Of a stretch of 64,000 bases of DNA, positions 17,389 to 26,337 are shown in pieces (positions within the stretch are counted from its first letter, which is position 1; every line of letters starts with the position of its first letter). The stretch is taken from the NCBI GenBank assembly GCA_003212535.1, contig QCPO01000004.1, forward strand, positions 1-64,000, read 5' to 3'. The position numbers and the translations under genes were made by a program. The notes under the pieces were generated by a model, which saw only the letters and a list, made by a program, of their open reading frames with translations, was not told where the DNA came from and made no database searches. The DNA is from Prochlorococcus sp. AG-436-O11. Lineage in GTDB: Bacteria > Cyanobacteriota > Cyanobacteriia > PCC-6307 > Cyanobiaceae.

Positions 17389-18420
17389 TTATCTATTCTC
17401 TTCTGAATTAAATCTACAAAGATTTAGTTGATTCTTAATAGTTTGATGATCTAGATCTTTTCCTATTAAAACTATTTTGTTTGACTTTTCATTTGTCCAT
17501 TCATCATCGTCAAGAGAAAATCTTTTCCCAGATAAATGAAAAATATGTTTTCTTTCACTTTCCATAAACCATAAAATACCCTTTGCCCTAAATACATTTT
17601 GCGATATTTGATTGTCTAAGAAATATTGAAATTTTCTCAAAGAAAATGGTTCCGATGTTTTAAAAGAAATTGATGTGAATCCTTCAATATTATTAATCAA
17701 GTCATGAGAATGGGAGGAGTGATCATGAGAATGGGAGGAGTGATCATGAGAATGGGAGGAGTGATCATGAGAATAATCCAGACTTTCTGTGTTATTTTTA
17801 GATTTAAAAGTATCTGTTTCGAAGAGTCCTACGCTAATTATTGTTTCTAATCCAACTTCACTATTTATTGATCTTAAGATCCTTGGTTCTTTTTTTATCT
17901 CATTTATACGACTTTCTATTTTCTTTAAGTGTTCTTCATTTACTAAATCACATTTGTTAAGCAGTAATATATCCCCATATAAAATTTGCGAGTAAGCAAC
18001 ACTAGAACTTTCTAAATCAAAATCAAAATTTTCTGCGTCAACAAGAGTAATTATTGAATCTAATCTTACCTTTTCTCTAAGATCCCCTGCCGCAAAAGTC
18101 ATTGCCACTGGCAATGGATCTGCTAGACCAGTAGTCTCAATAATTAAGTAATCTATTTTTTCAGGTCTTTCTAAAACTTTAGATACTGTATTTAATAATT
18201 CACCATTAATAGTGCAACATATGCAACCATTATTTAATTCGATCATATCTTCTGAGCTTTCTATTATTAATTCATTATCAATTCCAATTTCTCCAAATTC
18301 ATTTACTAAAACAGCTGTTTTTATACCGACTTGATTTTTTAAAATATAATTAAGAAGTGTTGTTTTGCCAGAACCTAAAAAGCCGCTAATAATTGTAACA
18401 GGTAATAAATTTTGAGGCAT
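17389..18420 (-). CDS. CobW/COG0523-family metal GTPase with His-rich insert
   Basis: This 343-residue G3E P-loop GTPase belongs to the COG0523 group, which includes zinc metallochaperones and the cobalamin-related CobW. Walker A is GFLGSGKTTLL (residues 13-23). The metal-binding CxCC occupies residues 66-69 (GCICCTI) and the guanine motif is NKCDL. Between the GTPase domain and the C-terminal CobW_C domain is a histidine-rich linker, residues about 215-238, made of three exact repeats of DHSSHSH. Such linkers bind Zn, Co or Ni in related proteins. Which metal is handled here is unknown. Neighbours are futB downstream and phhB upstream on the same strand. Confidence 0.88.
   Translation of the reverse strand: MPQNLLPVTIISGFLGSGKTTLLNYILKNQVGIKTAVLVNEFGEIGIDNELIIESSEDMIELNNGCICCTINGELLNTVSKVLERPEKIDYLIIETTGLADPLPVAMTFAAGDLREKVRLDSIITLVDAENFDFDLESSSVAYSQILYGDILLLNKCDLVNEEHLKKIESRINEIKKEPRILRSINSEVGLETIISVGLFETDTFKSKNNTESLDYSHDHSSHSHDHSSHSHDHSSHSHDLINNIEGFTSISFKTSEPFSLRKFQYFLDNQISQNVFRAKGILWFMESERKHIFHLSGKRFSLDDDEWTNEKSNKIVLIGKDLDHQTIKNQLNLCRFNSEENR
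17704..17775. repeat. 21-bp tandem repeat, three exact copies plus a partial, coding the His-rich linker
   Basis: Units at 17704-17724, 17725-17745 and 17746-17766 are identical at the DNA level, and nine further bases continue the unit. On the coding (minus) strand each unit specifies seven residues of a D-H-S-S-H-S-H repeat. Exact DNA identity indicates recent slippage-type duplication rather than ancient protein repeats. Confidence 0.95.
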
Positions 18421-18456
18421 CCTAGCTTGTTTTATAGAATAACTTTTATGTTTTGC

Positions 18457-18747
18457 TTAATTATCATAAACACTATTAATTTCTGTGGCAATAGTTTGAT
18501 CTAGATTTGAAATCCCTCCCAAATCATGAGTAGTTAATTTAATTATTACTTTTGAATAGATATTTTCCCAGTTGGGATGATGGTTGTTTTTTTCGCAAAT
18601 TAAGGCAATCTGAGTCATAAAAGAAAATGCTTCTATAAAATTTGAGAAATTAAATTCTCTCTCTATAAGATTAGACTTGATTTCCCATCCAGGTATTTTT
18701 GCAAATAATTCTTCCACTTCTCTATTTTTTAGTAGATACGGTTTCAT
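18457..18747 (-). CDS. phhB: Pterin-4a-carbinolamine dehydratase family protein
   Basis: This 96-residue protein has the standard length and motif of the PCD/DCoH family, which dehydrates 4a-hydroxytetrahydropterins and recycles pterin cofactor. Family elements are the WEIKSNLIEREFNFSNFIEAFSFM block, then the catalytic NNHHPNWENIYSKV with the His-His-Pro pattern, and LTTHDLGGISNLD near the end. Cyanobacteria lacking phenylalanine hydroxylase still carry this gene, so its role may be related to other pterins or carbon metabolism. It lies between the CobW gene and the YjbQ-family gene, all on the minus strand. Confidence 0.92.
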   Translation of the reverse strand: MKPYLLKNREVEELFAKIPGWEIKSNLIEREFNFSNFIEAFSFMTQIALICEKNNHHPNWENIYSKVIIKLTTHDLGGISNLDQTIATEINSVYDN

Positions 18748-18774
18748 TAAAATATTAAATTTGATTAAACTTCA

Positions 18775-19242
18775 TTATAAATTTTTTAGCTTTTTTTTAC
18801 CAATTATATGAACACTTATATTCCTTTCTTTTCTATTAAATCTATGCTCCCATAAATAAACTGCTTGCCAGGTGCCAAGTATAATTCCACTTTTTTGGAA
18901 ACTTAAAGATAAATTGGTGTTTGTTAAAGAAGTTTTTATATGAGCGGGCATATCGTCAGCACCTTCTTGATAATGTTCATAATGAATTCTTTCACTACTT
19001 TTTGATAAAGATGAATAACAATCATAAGGGACTATGGATTGCATGTACTTTTTTAAGTCCTTAAGAACATTGGGATCTGCATTCTCATTAATAGTTAAAC
19101 TACAACTGGTGTGAAGTGAGGTTAAATTTAAAATTCCAGAATCAAAATCATTATCTTTAATAAAGAGATTTAATTCATTTGTAATATCAATAAAACCTTC
19201 ACCATCGGTTATAAATTTTAATTTTGAAAATATTTGTTCCAT
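18775..19242 (-). CDS. yjbQ: YjbQ/UPF0047 family protein
   Basis: This is a 155-residue protein of the UPF0047 (YjbQ) family, trimeric beta-rich proteins with a conserved metal-binding pocket and no firmly established physiological role. The hallmarks LTSLHTSCSLTINENADPNVL, YQEGADDMPAHIKTSL and GTWQAVYLWEHR are all present. I chose the ATG at 19242; a longer reading adds seven hydrophobic residues that do not fit the family. The phhB gene follows 27 bases downstream. Confidence 0.85.
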   Translation of the reverse strand: MEQIFSKLKFITDGEGFIDITNELNLFIKDNDFDSGILNLTSLHTSCSLTINENADPNVLKDLKKYMQSIVPYDCYSSLSKSSERIHYEHYQEGADDMPAHIKTSLTNTNLSLSFQKSGIILGTWQAVYLWEHRFNRKERNISVHIIGKKKLKNL

Positions 19243-19352
19243 AAAAAATAATAACCATAACAATCAATATTCTATTATCCAAATAGTTTGATAAATTTTT
19301 ACTGACTTGAAAATTTTTATCTTAAGATAAAGAATAATTAAAATATAGATTT

Positions 19353-20858
19353 TTGACTGAAATTGAATGGAATAAGCTTGGTGCTTATCTTAAAGAAACT
19401 CAAATATTAGGTTCAATTCAAAATACACTTTATTGGGATCAAAATACAGGGATGCCAAAAAAGGGTGCTTCGTGGAGATCAGAGCAACTTACATATATTG
19501 CAAAAATTTTGCATCAAAGGAATTCTTCAGAAGAGTTTTCAAATTTTATACAATCTGCAAATATAGAGCTTTTAGATTCTGAAAGGCATTCTGAGAATTC
19601 ACAAATTATTCAAGAAAAAAAAAGAAATATTCAATTATTAAAACAAGAATATAATAGACAAAGAAATATAGATCCTAAATTAGTTGAGTCATTAGCTCTA
19701 GCAAAATCTAAAGGATATGAAAGCTGGCAAGAAGCTAAGAAAAAATCAGATTTCGATATATTCCTCCCTTTCTTTAAAGAGTTAATCAAATTACGAATTG
19801 AAGAAGCAAAACAAATCTCTGAAATATATTCGCCTTGGGAGACACTGGCGCAGCCTTTTGAACCTGATTTAACTTTGAAGTGGTTGAATAATACTTTTAA
19901 ACCTCTAAAAGAAACTATTCCATCCCTGATTTCTTCAATTAATAAATCAAAAAAATATATCTGGGATTTAAGTCCAAAATCTCAGCAAAATTTATGTACA
20001 AAATTACTTGATGAATTTGGTAGAAATAAAGATATTGTTGTTGTTGCTAAATCTCCTCATCCTTTTTCTATTACATTAGGACCAAATGACTATAGGATTA
20101 CGACTAGAATTGTTGAAGGTGAGCCATTCTCAAGCTTTTTGGCAACTGCTCATGAATGGGGACATTCGATTTATGAACAAGGCTTGCCTTCTCAAAGTCA
20201 TCAATGGTTTGCTTGGCCATTAGGTCAAGCAACTTCTATGGGTGTGCATGAAAGTCAATCTTTATTTTGGGAAAATAGGATAGTTAAATCTAAATCTTTT
20301 TCTAAAAGATTTTTTAAAAAATTTGTTTCTGAGGGATGTTCGCTTAATAATCATTTAGAACTTTGGAAATCTATTAATCATTTGCAAGCCGGTTTAAACA
20401 GAGTTGAGGCTGATGAATTGACATATGGTTTACATATTTTAATTAGAACCGAACTTGAAATAGATTTAATTGAAGGGGACTTAGAAGCTAAAGATATTCC
20501 ATATGAATGGAATAAAAGATATGAGGAACTTTTAGGAATTAAGCCGTCTAATGATTCAGAAGGTTGCCTGCAAGATGTCCATTGGAGTGAAGGAGCCTTT
20601 GGATATTTTCCATCATATTTGTTAGGTCATCTTATAAGTGCACAAATATCTTCTAAAATGGAAAGAGATATAGGTTTGATTGATAATTTGATTGAAAATG
20701 GTGAATATGAAAAAATAATTTTCTGGTTAAAAAATAATATTCATAAACATGGTCGATCTGTAAATTCTATGGAGCTTGTAAGAAATGTCACTTCTGAAGA
20801 GTTAACATCAGATTATTTTATTAATCATTTAAAATCTAAGATAAATGATTTTTGTTAA
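19353..20858 (+). CDS. M32 carboxypeptidase Taq
   Basis: This is a 501-residue zinc metallocarboxypeptidase of family M32, which removes C-terminal residues from peptides in the cytoplasm. The zinc motif HEWGH is at residues 267-271 in the context FLATAHEWGHSIYEQGLP. It is followed by GVHESQSLFWEN with the third ligand Glu, and later by YPF-like and EGAFGYFPSYLLG blocks typical of the family. Length is normal. The start is TTG (ttg act gaa) with no in-frame ATG nearby. Inorganic pyrophosphatase follows 62 bases later. Confidence 0.92.
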   Translation: MTEIEWNKLGAYLKETQILGSIQNTLYWDQNTGMPKKGASWRSEQLTYIAKILHQRNSSEEFSNFIQSANIELLDSERHSENSQIIQEKKRNIQLLKQEYNRQRNIDPKLVESLALAKSKGYESWQEAKKKSDFDIFLPFFKELIKLRIEEAKQISEIYSPWETLAQPFEPDLTLKWLNNTFKPLKETIPSLISSINKSKKYIWDLSPKSQQNLCTKLLDEFGRNKDIVVVAKSPHPFSITLGPNDYRITTRIVEGEPFSSFLATAHEWGHSIYEQGLPSQSHQWFAWPLGQATSMGVHESQSLFWENRIVKSKSFSKRFFKKFVSEGCSLNNHLELWKSINHLQAGLNRVEADELTYGLHILIRTELEIDLIEGDLEAKDIPYEWNKRYEELLGIKPSNDSEGCLQDVHWSEGAFGYFPSYLLGHLISAQISSKMERDIGLIDNLIENGEYEKIIFWLKNNIHKHGRSVNSMELVRNVTSEELTSDYFINHLKSKINDFC

Positions 20859-20920
20859 AAATTACTTTTCAAGAATTTCTTTGAGTGTGAGGATGTAAGA
20901 TAAATAAAAATAATTTTTTG

Positions 20921-21508
20921 ATGGCAAATCTTAATCAACCTCCAAGCAGGGTTACACCAAATTTATTACATATACTTGATGCTTTCACAGATAGTACAAA
21001 ATCAAAAGTAAATACAATTGTTGAATTGAATTCAAATACTATAAATAAATACGAATTAATTACTGAAACTGGTCATTTAAAACTTGATAGAGTTGGTTAT
21101 TCATCTCTTGCATATCCTTTCGCTTACGGATGTATCCCTAGAACCTGGGATGAAGATGGCGATCCTCTTGATATAGAAATCGTTGGAGTAACTGAACCAT
21201 TAGTACCTGGATCAATAGTAGAAGCAAGGATTATTGGTGTGATGAAATTTGATGATGGAGGAGAGGTTGATGATAAAGTAATTGCTGTTCTATCAGATGA
21301 TAAAAGGATGGATCATATCACTACTTTTGAGGACTTAGGAGAACATTGGCTAAAAGAAACTAAGTATTATTGGGAGCACTATAAAGATCTAAAGAAACCA
21401 GGAACTTGCACTGTTAATGGTTTTTATGGAATTGACGAAGCGGTAAAAGTAATTAAAGAATGTGAAAATAGGTATATGAAAGAAATTGATCCTAAATTAA
21501 TTGATTAA
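20921..21508 (+). CDS. ppa: Inorganic pyrophosphatase, family I, all catalytic residues intact
   Basis: This 195-residue soluble pyrophosphatase hydrolyses PPi to drive biosynthetic reactions. Comparing with E. coli PPase, every active-site residue is present: the Glu in TIVEL, NKYE with Lys and Glu, LDRVG with Arg, YPFAYG with both Tyr, the metal triad in DEDGDPLD, D97/D102/K104 equivalents in FDDGGEVDDK, and Tyr-Lys in HYKDL. I chose ATG 20921 over the TTG three bases upstream. A second family-I paralogue lies at 36277 and lacks two of these residues. This copy is therefore the likely housekeeping enzyme. Confidence 0.93.
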   Translation: MANLNQPPSRVTPNLLHILDAFTDSTKSKVNTIVELNSNTINKYELITETGHLKLDRVGYSSLAYPFAYGCIPRTWDEDGDPLDIEIVGVTEPLVPGSIVEARIIGVMKFDDGGEVDDKVIAVLSDDKRMDHITTFEDLGEHWLKETKYYWEHYKDLKKPGTCTVNGFYGIDEAVKVIKECENRYMKEIDPKLID

Positions 21509-21516
21509 AAAGTGTT

Positions 21517-22467
21517 TTATTTTTCCCTGAATTCTTCAAAGATTTCTTTAAGGATTTCGTCGGCACCTTGAAGTTTTAGCTTTTCAGCTAAGTTTTTACC
21601 AATTTCTTCTGGATCATTAATATTACCAATAGATTGATCTTTAATAAGTCTCTTCCCGTCTATAGAGGCCACCATTCCAGTAAGATATAACTTCTCATTT
21701 TGAATACTAGTATTGACACCTATTGGAACTTGACATCCCCCTTCAAGTTCTCTTAAAAATGATCTCTCAGCTAAACATCTTTGACTTGTAGGTTTATCTT
21801 CGAGAACATTTATAATTTCTAAAACTTTTTTATCATCAGATTTACATTCTATTCCTAGTGCTCCTTGTCCTACTGCATGAAGAGAAATTTGATTGGGAAT
21901 AATCTGGTGAATTCTTGATTCAAATCCTAATCTCTTTAAACCTGCTGCAGCAAGAATTATACAATCGAATTCTCCAGAATCTAATTTTTCTATTCTTGTA
22001 ATAACATTTCCTCTAATATCTTTAAAATTAAGATGAGGGAATATATGTCGCAACTGTGCCAGTCTCCTAAGTGAGCTTGTTCCTACAATCGAACCACTTG
22101 GTAAAGTTTCTAATTTATAGCAATCATTTTTTTTGTTTACTACTAAAGCGTCTGCAGGGTCTTCTCTTTTTGTGATACATCCTAATTTAAGTCCATTAGG
22201 TAAATTAGTTGGTAAATCTTTTAAAGAATGAACGGCTATATCTGCATGGCCTACAAGCATTTGTGCTTCAAGCTCTTTAGTAAAGAGCCCTTTGTCTCCA
22301 ATTTTTGCTAAAGCCACATCTAGAATTTTGTCTCCTTGAGTTGCCATCGCTTCTATGGATACTTCTAAATCGGGAATGTTTTTTTCTAATTGTTCCTTAA
22401 CCCATAAAGTCTGAACCATGGCTAATTTACTTCTTCTACTAGCTATTTTTAATTTAAAATTTGTCAT
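21517..22467 (-). CDS. hemC: Porphobilinogen deaminase (hydroxymethylbilane synthase)
   Basis: HemC polymerises four porphobilinogen units into hydroxymethylbilane in tetrapyrrole synthesis, using a covalent dipyrromethane cofactor. The 316-residue protein has the N-terminal [12 protein letters not shown], then [30 protein letters not shown] and [10 protein letters not shown]. The cofactor-binding Cys sits in [18 protein letters not shown]. The start is ATG at 22467, and rpoD lies upstream on the same strand. The gene is convergent with ppa, leaving eight bases between the stops. Confidence 0.96.
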   Translation of the reverse strand: MTNFKLKIASRRSKLAMVQTLWVKEQLEKNIPDLEVSIEAMATQGDKILDVALAKIGDKGLFTKELEAQMLVGHADIAVHSLKDLPTNLPNGLKLGCITKREDPADALVVNKKNDCYKLETLPSGSIVGTSSLRRLAQLRHIFPHLNFKDIRGNVITRIEKLDSGEFDCIILAAAGLKRLGFESRIHQIIPNQISLHAVGQGALGIECKSDDKKVLEIINVLEDKPTSQRCLAERSFLRELEGGCQVPIGVNTSIQNEKLYLTGMVASIDGKRLIKDQSIGNINDPEEIGKNLAEKLKLQGADEILKEIFEEFREK

Positions 22468-22563
22468 TAAATATTGTTTTGATTTGGATTAAAGATTAAG
22501 TAGGATTTATTTTAAGATATTATTTTGCAACTTTTCAAGGCTGAAAATTATATTTAACTTTTT

Positions 22564-23736
22564 TTATTTTATATATTCTTTTAAAACCCCATTTCTGTTT
22601 GGATGTCTTAGTTTCCTAAGTGCTTTTGCCTCTATTTGTCTAATCCTTTCTCTTGTTACATCAAAAATCTGTCCAATTTCTTCAAGAGTTTTCATCCTTC
22701 CATCATCAATCCCATATCTCAATCTAAGAACATCTCTTTCTCTTGGACTTAGAGTTGCCAAAACCCCTTCTAAATCTTCTCTTAATAAAGTTTTAGAAAC
22801 ATCTTGCTCAGGGTTCTCAATATCAGCTTCTATAAAGTCCCCAAGTCTTGAGTCTTCTTCTTTACCTATAGGGGTTTCTAATGAAATTGGTAGCTGAGCA
22901 CTTTTAGCTATAAATCTTAATTTCTCAATTGTCATTTCCATGCTCTCAGCTATTTCTTCTTCACTGGGTTTTCTTCCAAATTCTTGGCTAAGAACTTTTG
23001 TTGTTTTCTTAATGCGGGAAATTGTCTCATATAAATGAACTGGGAGTCTAATTGTTCTACTTTGATCTGCTATAGCTCTTGTTATAGCTTGACGAATCCA
23101 CCAAGTTGCATAAGTAGAAAATTTGTAACCTTTTTCATGATCAAATTTTTCAGCTGCTCTTATTAGACCTAAGCTTCCCTCTTGTATTAAATCTTGGAAA
23201 GATAATCCTCTATTCATATATTTTTTAGCAATAGAAACTACTAATCTTAAATTCGATTGGACCATTTTTTCTTTAGCTCTTCTTCCTAGAAGAAGTCTTC
23301 TTCTGAATTTGGGAAGAGGCATATCTATTAATTCAGCCCATTCTCTAACAGACGGGAAATGTCCATTTTCTGACTCGTATTGAGTCGCCAATTCTTCGAG
23401 TTGGAGTAAATCAGCTATTTTTCTGGCAAGTTCAATTTCTTCATCTGGTCTTAATAGTCTAATCCTTCCGATTTCTTGAAGATAAACTCTTATTGAATCT
23501 TCTGTGTAAATACCCTTTGGTCCAAGTTTTATATTTCCAAGCCCTTTCCCTTCTTCATCAGATTCATCATTGTTTTCTAAACTATTTACATTTAAATCGG
23601 AAGAATTTTGTATATTTGGAGCCTGAATATTTTTTTCTTCAACAACAACTGTATCTATATTAGTATTGACTTTTTTGTTGATCTTTTTTTTAGAACTAGG
23701 CTTAGAATTCTTTGATTCGGCTGCTACTGTGGACAT
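22564..23736 (-). CDS. rpoD: Principal RNA polymerase sigma factor, sigma-70 (RpoD/SigA)
   Basis: This 390-residue group 1 sigma factor directs transcription of housekeeping genes. Region 1.2 begins [16 protein letters not shown]. Region 2 contains [19 protein letters not shown], the [15 protein letters not shown] block of 2.3-2.4 and [11 protein letters not shown]. Region 3 follows, and region 4 ends with [20 protein letters not shown]. The N-terminal 85 residues are a low-complexity Lys/Asn/Asp tail. The ATG at 23736 has a good Shine-Dalgarno, AAAGGAG, six bases upstream. A perfect 20-base palindrome stands in the leader. Confidence 0.95.
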   Translation of the reverse strand: MSTVAAESKNSKPSSKKKINKKVNTNIDTVVVEEKNIQAPNIQNSSDLNVNSLENNDESDEEGKGLGNIKLGPKGIYTEDSIRVYLQEIGRIRLLRPDEEIELARKIADLLQLEELATQYESENGHFPSVREWAELIDMPLPKFRRRLLLGRRAKEKMVQSNLRLVVSIAKKYMNRGLSFQDLIQEGSLGLIRAAEKFDHEKGYKFSTYATWWIRQAITRAIADQSRTIRLPVHLYETISRIKKTTKVLSQEFGRKPSEEEIAESMEMTIEKLRFIAKSAQLPISLETPIGKEEDSRLGDFIEADIENPEQDVSKTLLREDLEGVLATLSPRERDVLRLRYGIDDGRMKTLEEIGQIFDVTRERIRQIEAKALRKLRHPNRNGVLKEYIK

Positions 23737-23764
23737 AATAGACTCCTTTCTACGTTGAATTTAA

Positions 23765-23784
23765 CTAGATAAAATTTTATCTAG
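23765..23784. promoter_or_regulatory. Perfect palindrome in rpoD leader region
   Basis: The arm CTAGATAAAA is followed immediately by its reverse complement, giving 20 bases of perfect dyad symmetry 29 bases before the rpoD start codon. It may be a protein-binding operator or, in RNA, a hairpin with an 8-bp stem near the ribosome site. Function is inferred from position only. Confidence 0.45.
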
Positions 23785-23941
23785 GTCTCATTTATACATT
23801 TAGTAGTAAAATTTTGCCTTTGTGATTAAAAGAACTAATACAAAAAATGTGTATAAATAATGTTTTTTAAAATAGTTGAAAAATTTAAATAGTGCTATAG
23901 ATTACCTAAAGTAAAAAGTCTTGGGATTTCTCAGACAGGCA

Positions 23942-23970
23942 GATCAATTCTTGAATTTTATTCAATGATC
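23942..23970. repeat. Bulged inverted repeat upstream of priA
   Basis: The outer arms GATCA and TGATC enclose the inner arms TTGAAT and ATTCAA around a TTT loop, with four unpaired bases (ATTC) on the left side. The repeat could form an 11-bp imperfect hairpin. It lies about 90 bases before the priA start, in the rpoD-priA gap. Confidence 0.4.
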
Positions 23971-24060
23971 AAAGCTTCATGTCTCCCTTAAGATCAGAGT
24001 ACTTACAATGTCCAAAAACACTGTGTGGAATGTTCAACAATCCAATATTAAGAAAAAGTT

Positions 24061-26337
24061 TTGAAGCCGGCAAGTAATCAGTTATCAAATATTTCTTTCA
24101 AATTAGAGGTACTACTTGATCTGGGTAGTTATAGCAATAGTTTTTACTATATTGATGCCAATAATCTAGGTGTAGAAGTAGGAGATATTGTTGCTGTGAG
24201 ACTTAAAGGGAGATTGTTAAATGGGTTGGTAATCTCTAAAAATACGTACTCAAAATTAAATAAAACCCAAAATAATATTACTAAAGCTGAGACTTTAAAA
24301 TATTTATCTATTGAGAGCATTGTGCAAAAAAAGATAATTCAAGACTGGTGGCGAGATTGGTTAGAGTCTTTAGCTTCGTTTTATCAAGTCAGTAATTTAA
24401 AAATGTTTAAAACAGCATTTCCTCCTGGCTGGATTGGTAAACATAAAAAAATATCACAAGGTCTAAAAGATCAAATATGGATTGAAATTCATAGAGATTC
24501 GGATTTTCGTGAAGACGATTTTACTAGTAGAGAATTTTCATTAATAAATGCTTTGCTAGATAAAGGTAATTGGCAAAGTGAATTAATAAGAACTGGGTTT
24601 AATTTCAATCTGATTAATTCAATGGTGAGTAAAAATTTGTTAATTAAAACTAAAAGAAAAAAATTTTTTAATACCAAATTAAATTCTTCTAAAAATTATC
24701 TTAATGCAATAAAAAAACCAGAGCTTACAAATGAGCAAAAAAGAGCATATGAAGAAATGCAAGAAATGAAACCAGGAGATGTCTTATTACTTTGGGGTGA
24801 AACAGGTTCTGGTAAAACAGAAGTTTATATGAGAATAGCTGAAGATCAATTATTAAACAAAAAGAGCTGTTTAATACTTGCTCCAGAAATTGGTTTAATT
24901 CCTCAACTGATTGATAGATTTAGTCGTAGATTTAAAAATCTAGTTTATGAATATCATAGTAATTGTTCTTCTAGGCACAGAACTTTGCTTTGGAAGATGA
25001 TTCTTGATGATAATGAACCAATCATAGTAATTGGAACAAGGTCCGCAGTATTTCTTCCAATTAAAAATTTAGGCTTAATAATAATAGATGAAGAACATGA
25101 TGTGTCATATAAGCAAGATAGTCCTATGCCATGTTATGACGCAAGAGATGTCGCAATTCAAAGAGTAAAAAGGCATCCCACAAAGTTAATATTTGGAAGC
25201 GCCACTCCATCGATGTCTACTTGGAAAAAGAGCGTTTTTGAAAAGAAGTTGAAATTGGTAAGAATGACTAAAAGAATATCAAAGACTGAGATACCAGAAA
25301 TAAAAATTGTTGATATGCGTAATGAATTTAATAAAGGCAATACGAAAATTTTTTGTACTGAATTATTAGACTTAATTTCTCAACTACGAGTAAAGAAGGA
25401 ACAGGCAATAATCCTGATTCCTAGAAGAGGTCACAGTGGGTTCTTAAGTTGTAGAAATTGTGGATTTATAATTCATTGCCCTAATTGTGATGTCCCTTTA
25501 TCTGTTCATATAGGTTCACAAGGAAAACAATGGCTTAGTTGTCATTGGTGTGACCATAAATCAAAACTGATTAATACTTGCCCAGATTGCGACTCAAATG
25601 CCTTTAAGCCTTTTGGGATAGGTACACAAAGAGTAATAGAGTTTTTAAATGGAGAATTCCCTAACTTGAGAGTACTTCGTTTTGATAGGGATACTACCTC
25701 GGGTAAGGACGGCCATAGAAATATTCTTTCAAGATTCTCTAACGGTAATGCAGATATTCTCGTCGGGACTCAAATGTTGGCAAAAGGTATTGATATACCG
25801 AATGTTACTCTTTCAGTAGTTATTGCAGCAGATGGTTTACTTCATCGTCCTGACATCTCGGCAGAAGAGAAATCATTACAATTGTTTTTACAATTAGCTG
25901 GGAGAGCCGGTAGAGCTCAAAAGTCAGGAAAGGTTATTTTTCAAACATATAAACCAAGTCATCCTGTAATTTCATATCTTAAAGATAGAGATTATGAGAG
26001 ATTTCTAATTGAAAGTTCTAAATTGAGAAAAGAATCGGAATTATTCCCTTTTTGTAAAGTATGTCTTTTAAAGTTGTCTGGTGAAGATTATGAATTAACA
26101 GAGTCTACTGCAACTAAATTAGCGAAATATCTGTTGAATTTATGTCAAGAAAAGAATTGGAAGGTGATTGGCCCAGCCCCAGGTTTAATTGCTAAAGTTG
26201 GAAAAAAATTTAGGTGGCAAATATTAATTCATGGCCCTGAAGATTCTAAGCTACCTTTCCCAGAAAGATCTCTTTTGTGGGAATTAATTCCCAGAAAAGT
26301 ATTTTTATCAATTGATGTTAATCCAGTCGAGTTATAA
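24061..26337 (+). CDS. priA: Primosomal protein N' (PriA helicase)
   Basis: PriA is a superfamily 2 3'-5' DNA helicase that restarts stalled replication forks. The protein has 758 residues. Walker A GETGSGKTEVY lies near residues 246-256. The DEEH box, in IIIDEEHDVSYKQD, lies near 343. An eight-cysteine double zinc site occupies about 463-510 (CRNC, CPNC, CHWC, CPDC), followed by the GTQRVIEFL and VGTQMLAKGIDIPNV helicase motifs and QLAGRAGRAQKSG. The start is TTG at 24061, because a stop lies four codons upstream in frame. An 18-codon ORF overlaps that start. The stop abuts the convergent DUF3153 gene with no gap. Confidence 0.94.
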   Translation: MKPASNQLSNISFKLEVLLDLGSYSNSFYYIDANNLGVEVGDIVAVRLKGRLLNGLVISKNTYSKLNKTQNNITKAETLKYLSIESIVQKKIIQDWWRDWLESLASFYQVSNLKMFKTAFPPGWIGKHKKISQGLKDQIWIEIHRDSDFREDDFTSREFSLINALLDKGNWQSELIRTGFNFNLINSMVSKNLLIKTKRKKFFNTKLNSSKNYLNAIKKPELTNEQKRAYEEMQEMKPGDVLLLWGETGSGKTEVYMRIAEDQLLNKKSCLILAPEIGLIPQLIDRFSRRFKNLVYEYHSNCSSRHRTLLWKMILDDNEPIIVIGTRSAVFLPIKNLGLIIIDEEHDVSYKQDSPMPCYDARDVAIQRVKRHPTKLIFGSATPSMSTWKKSVFEKKLKLVRMTKRISKTEIPEIKIVDMRNEFNKGNTKIFCTELLDLISQLRVKKEQAIILIPRRGHSGFLSCRNCGFIIHCPNCDVPLSVHIGSQGKQWLSCHWCDHKSKLINTCPDCDSNAFKPFGIGTQRVIEFLNGEFPNLRVLRFDRDTTSGKDGHRNILSRFSNGNADILVGTQMLAKGIDIPNVTLSVVIAADGLLHRPDISAEEKSLQLFLQLAGRAGRAQKSGKVIFQTYKPSHPVISYLKDRDYERFLIESSKLRKESELFPFCKVCLLKLSGEDYELTESTATKLAKYLLNLCQEKNWKVIGPAPGLIAKVGKKFRWQILIHGPEDSKLPFPERSLLWELIPRKVFLSIDVNPVEL

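Larger units (their letters stand above)
23737..24060. other. 324-bp divergent intergenic region between rpoD and priA
   Basis: This is the longest gap without a recognised gene. From the rpoD side it holds the AAAGGAG ribosome site (23743-23749), a perfect 20-base palindrome (23765-23784), AT-rich DNA, a bulged inverted repeat (23942-23970) and an 18-codon ORF (24008-24064) whose TGA overlaps the priA TTG start. I see no tRNA-like or rho-independent terminator structure. A regulatory RNA here cannot be excluded from sequence alone. Confidence 0.6.
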
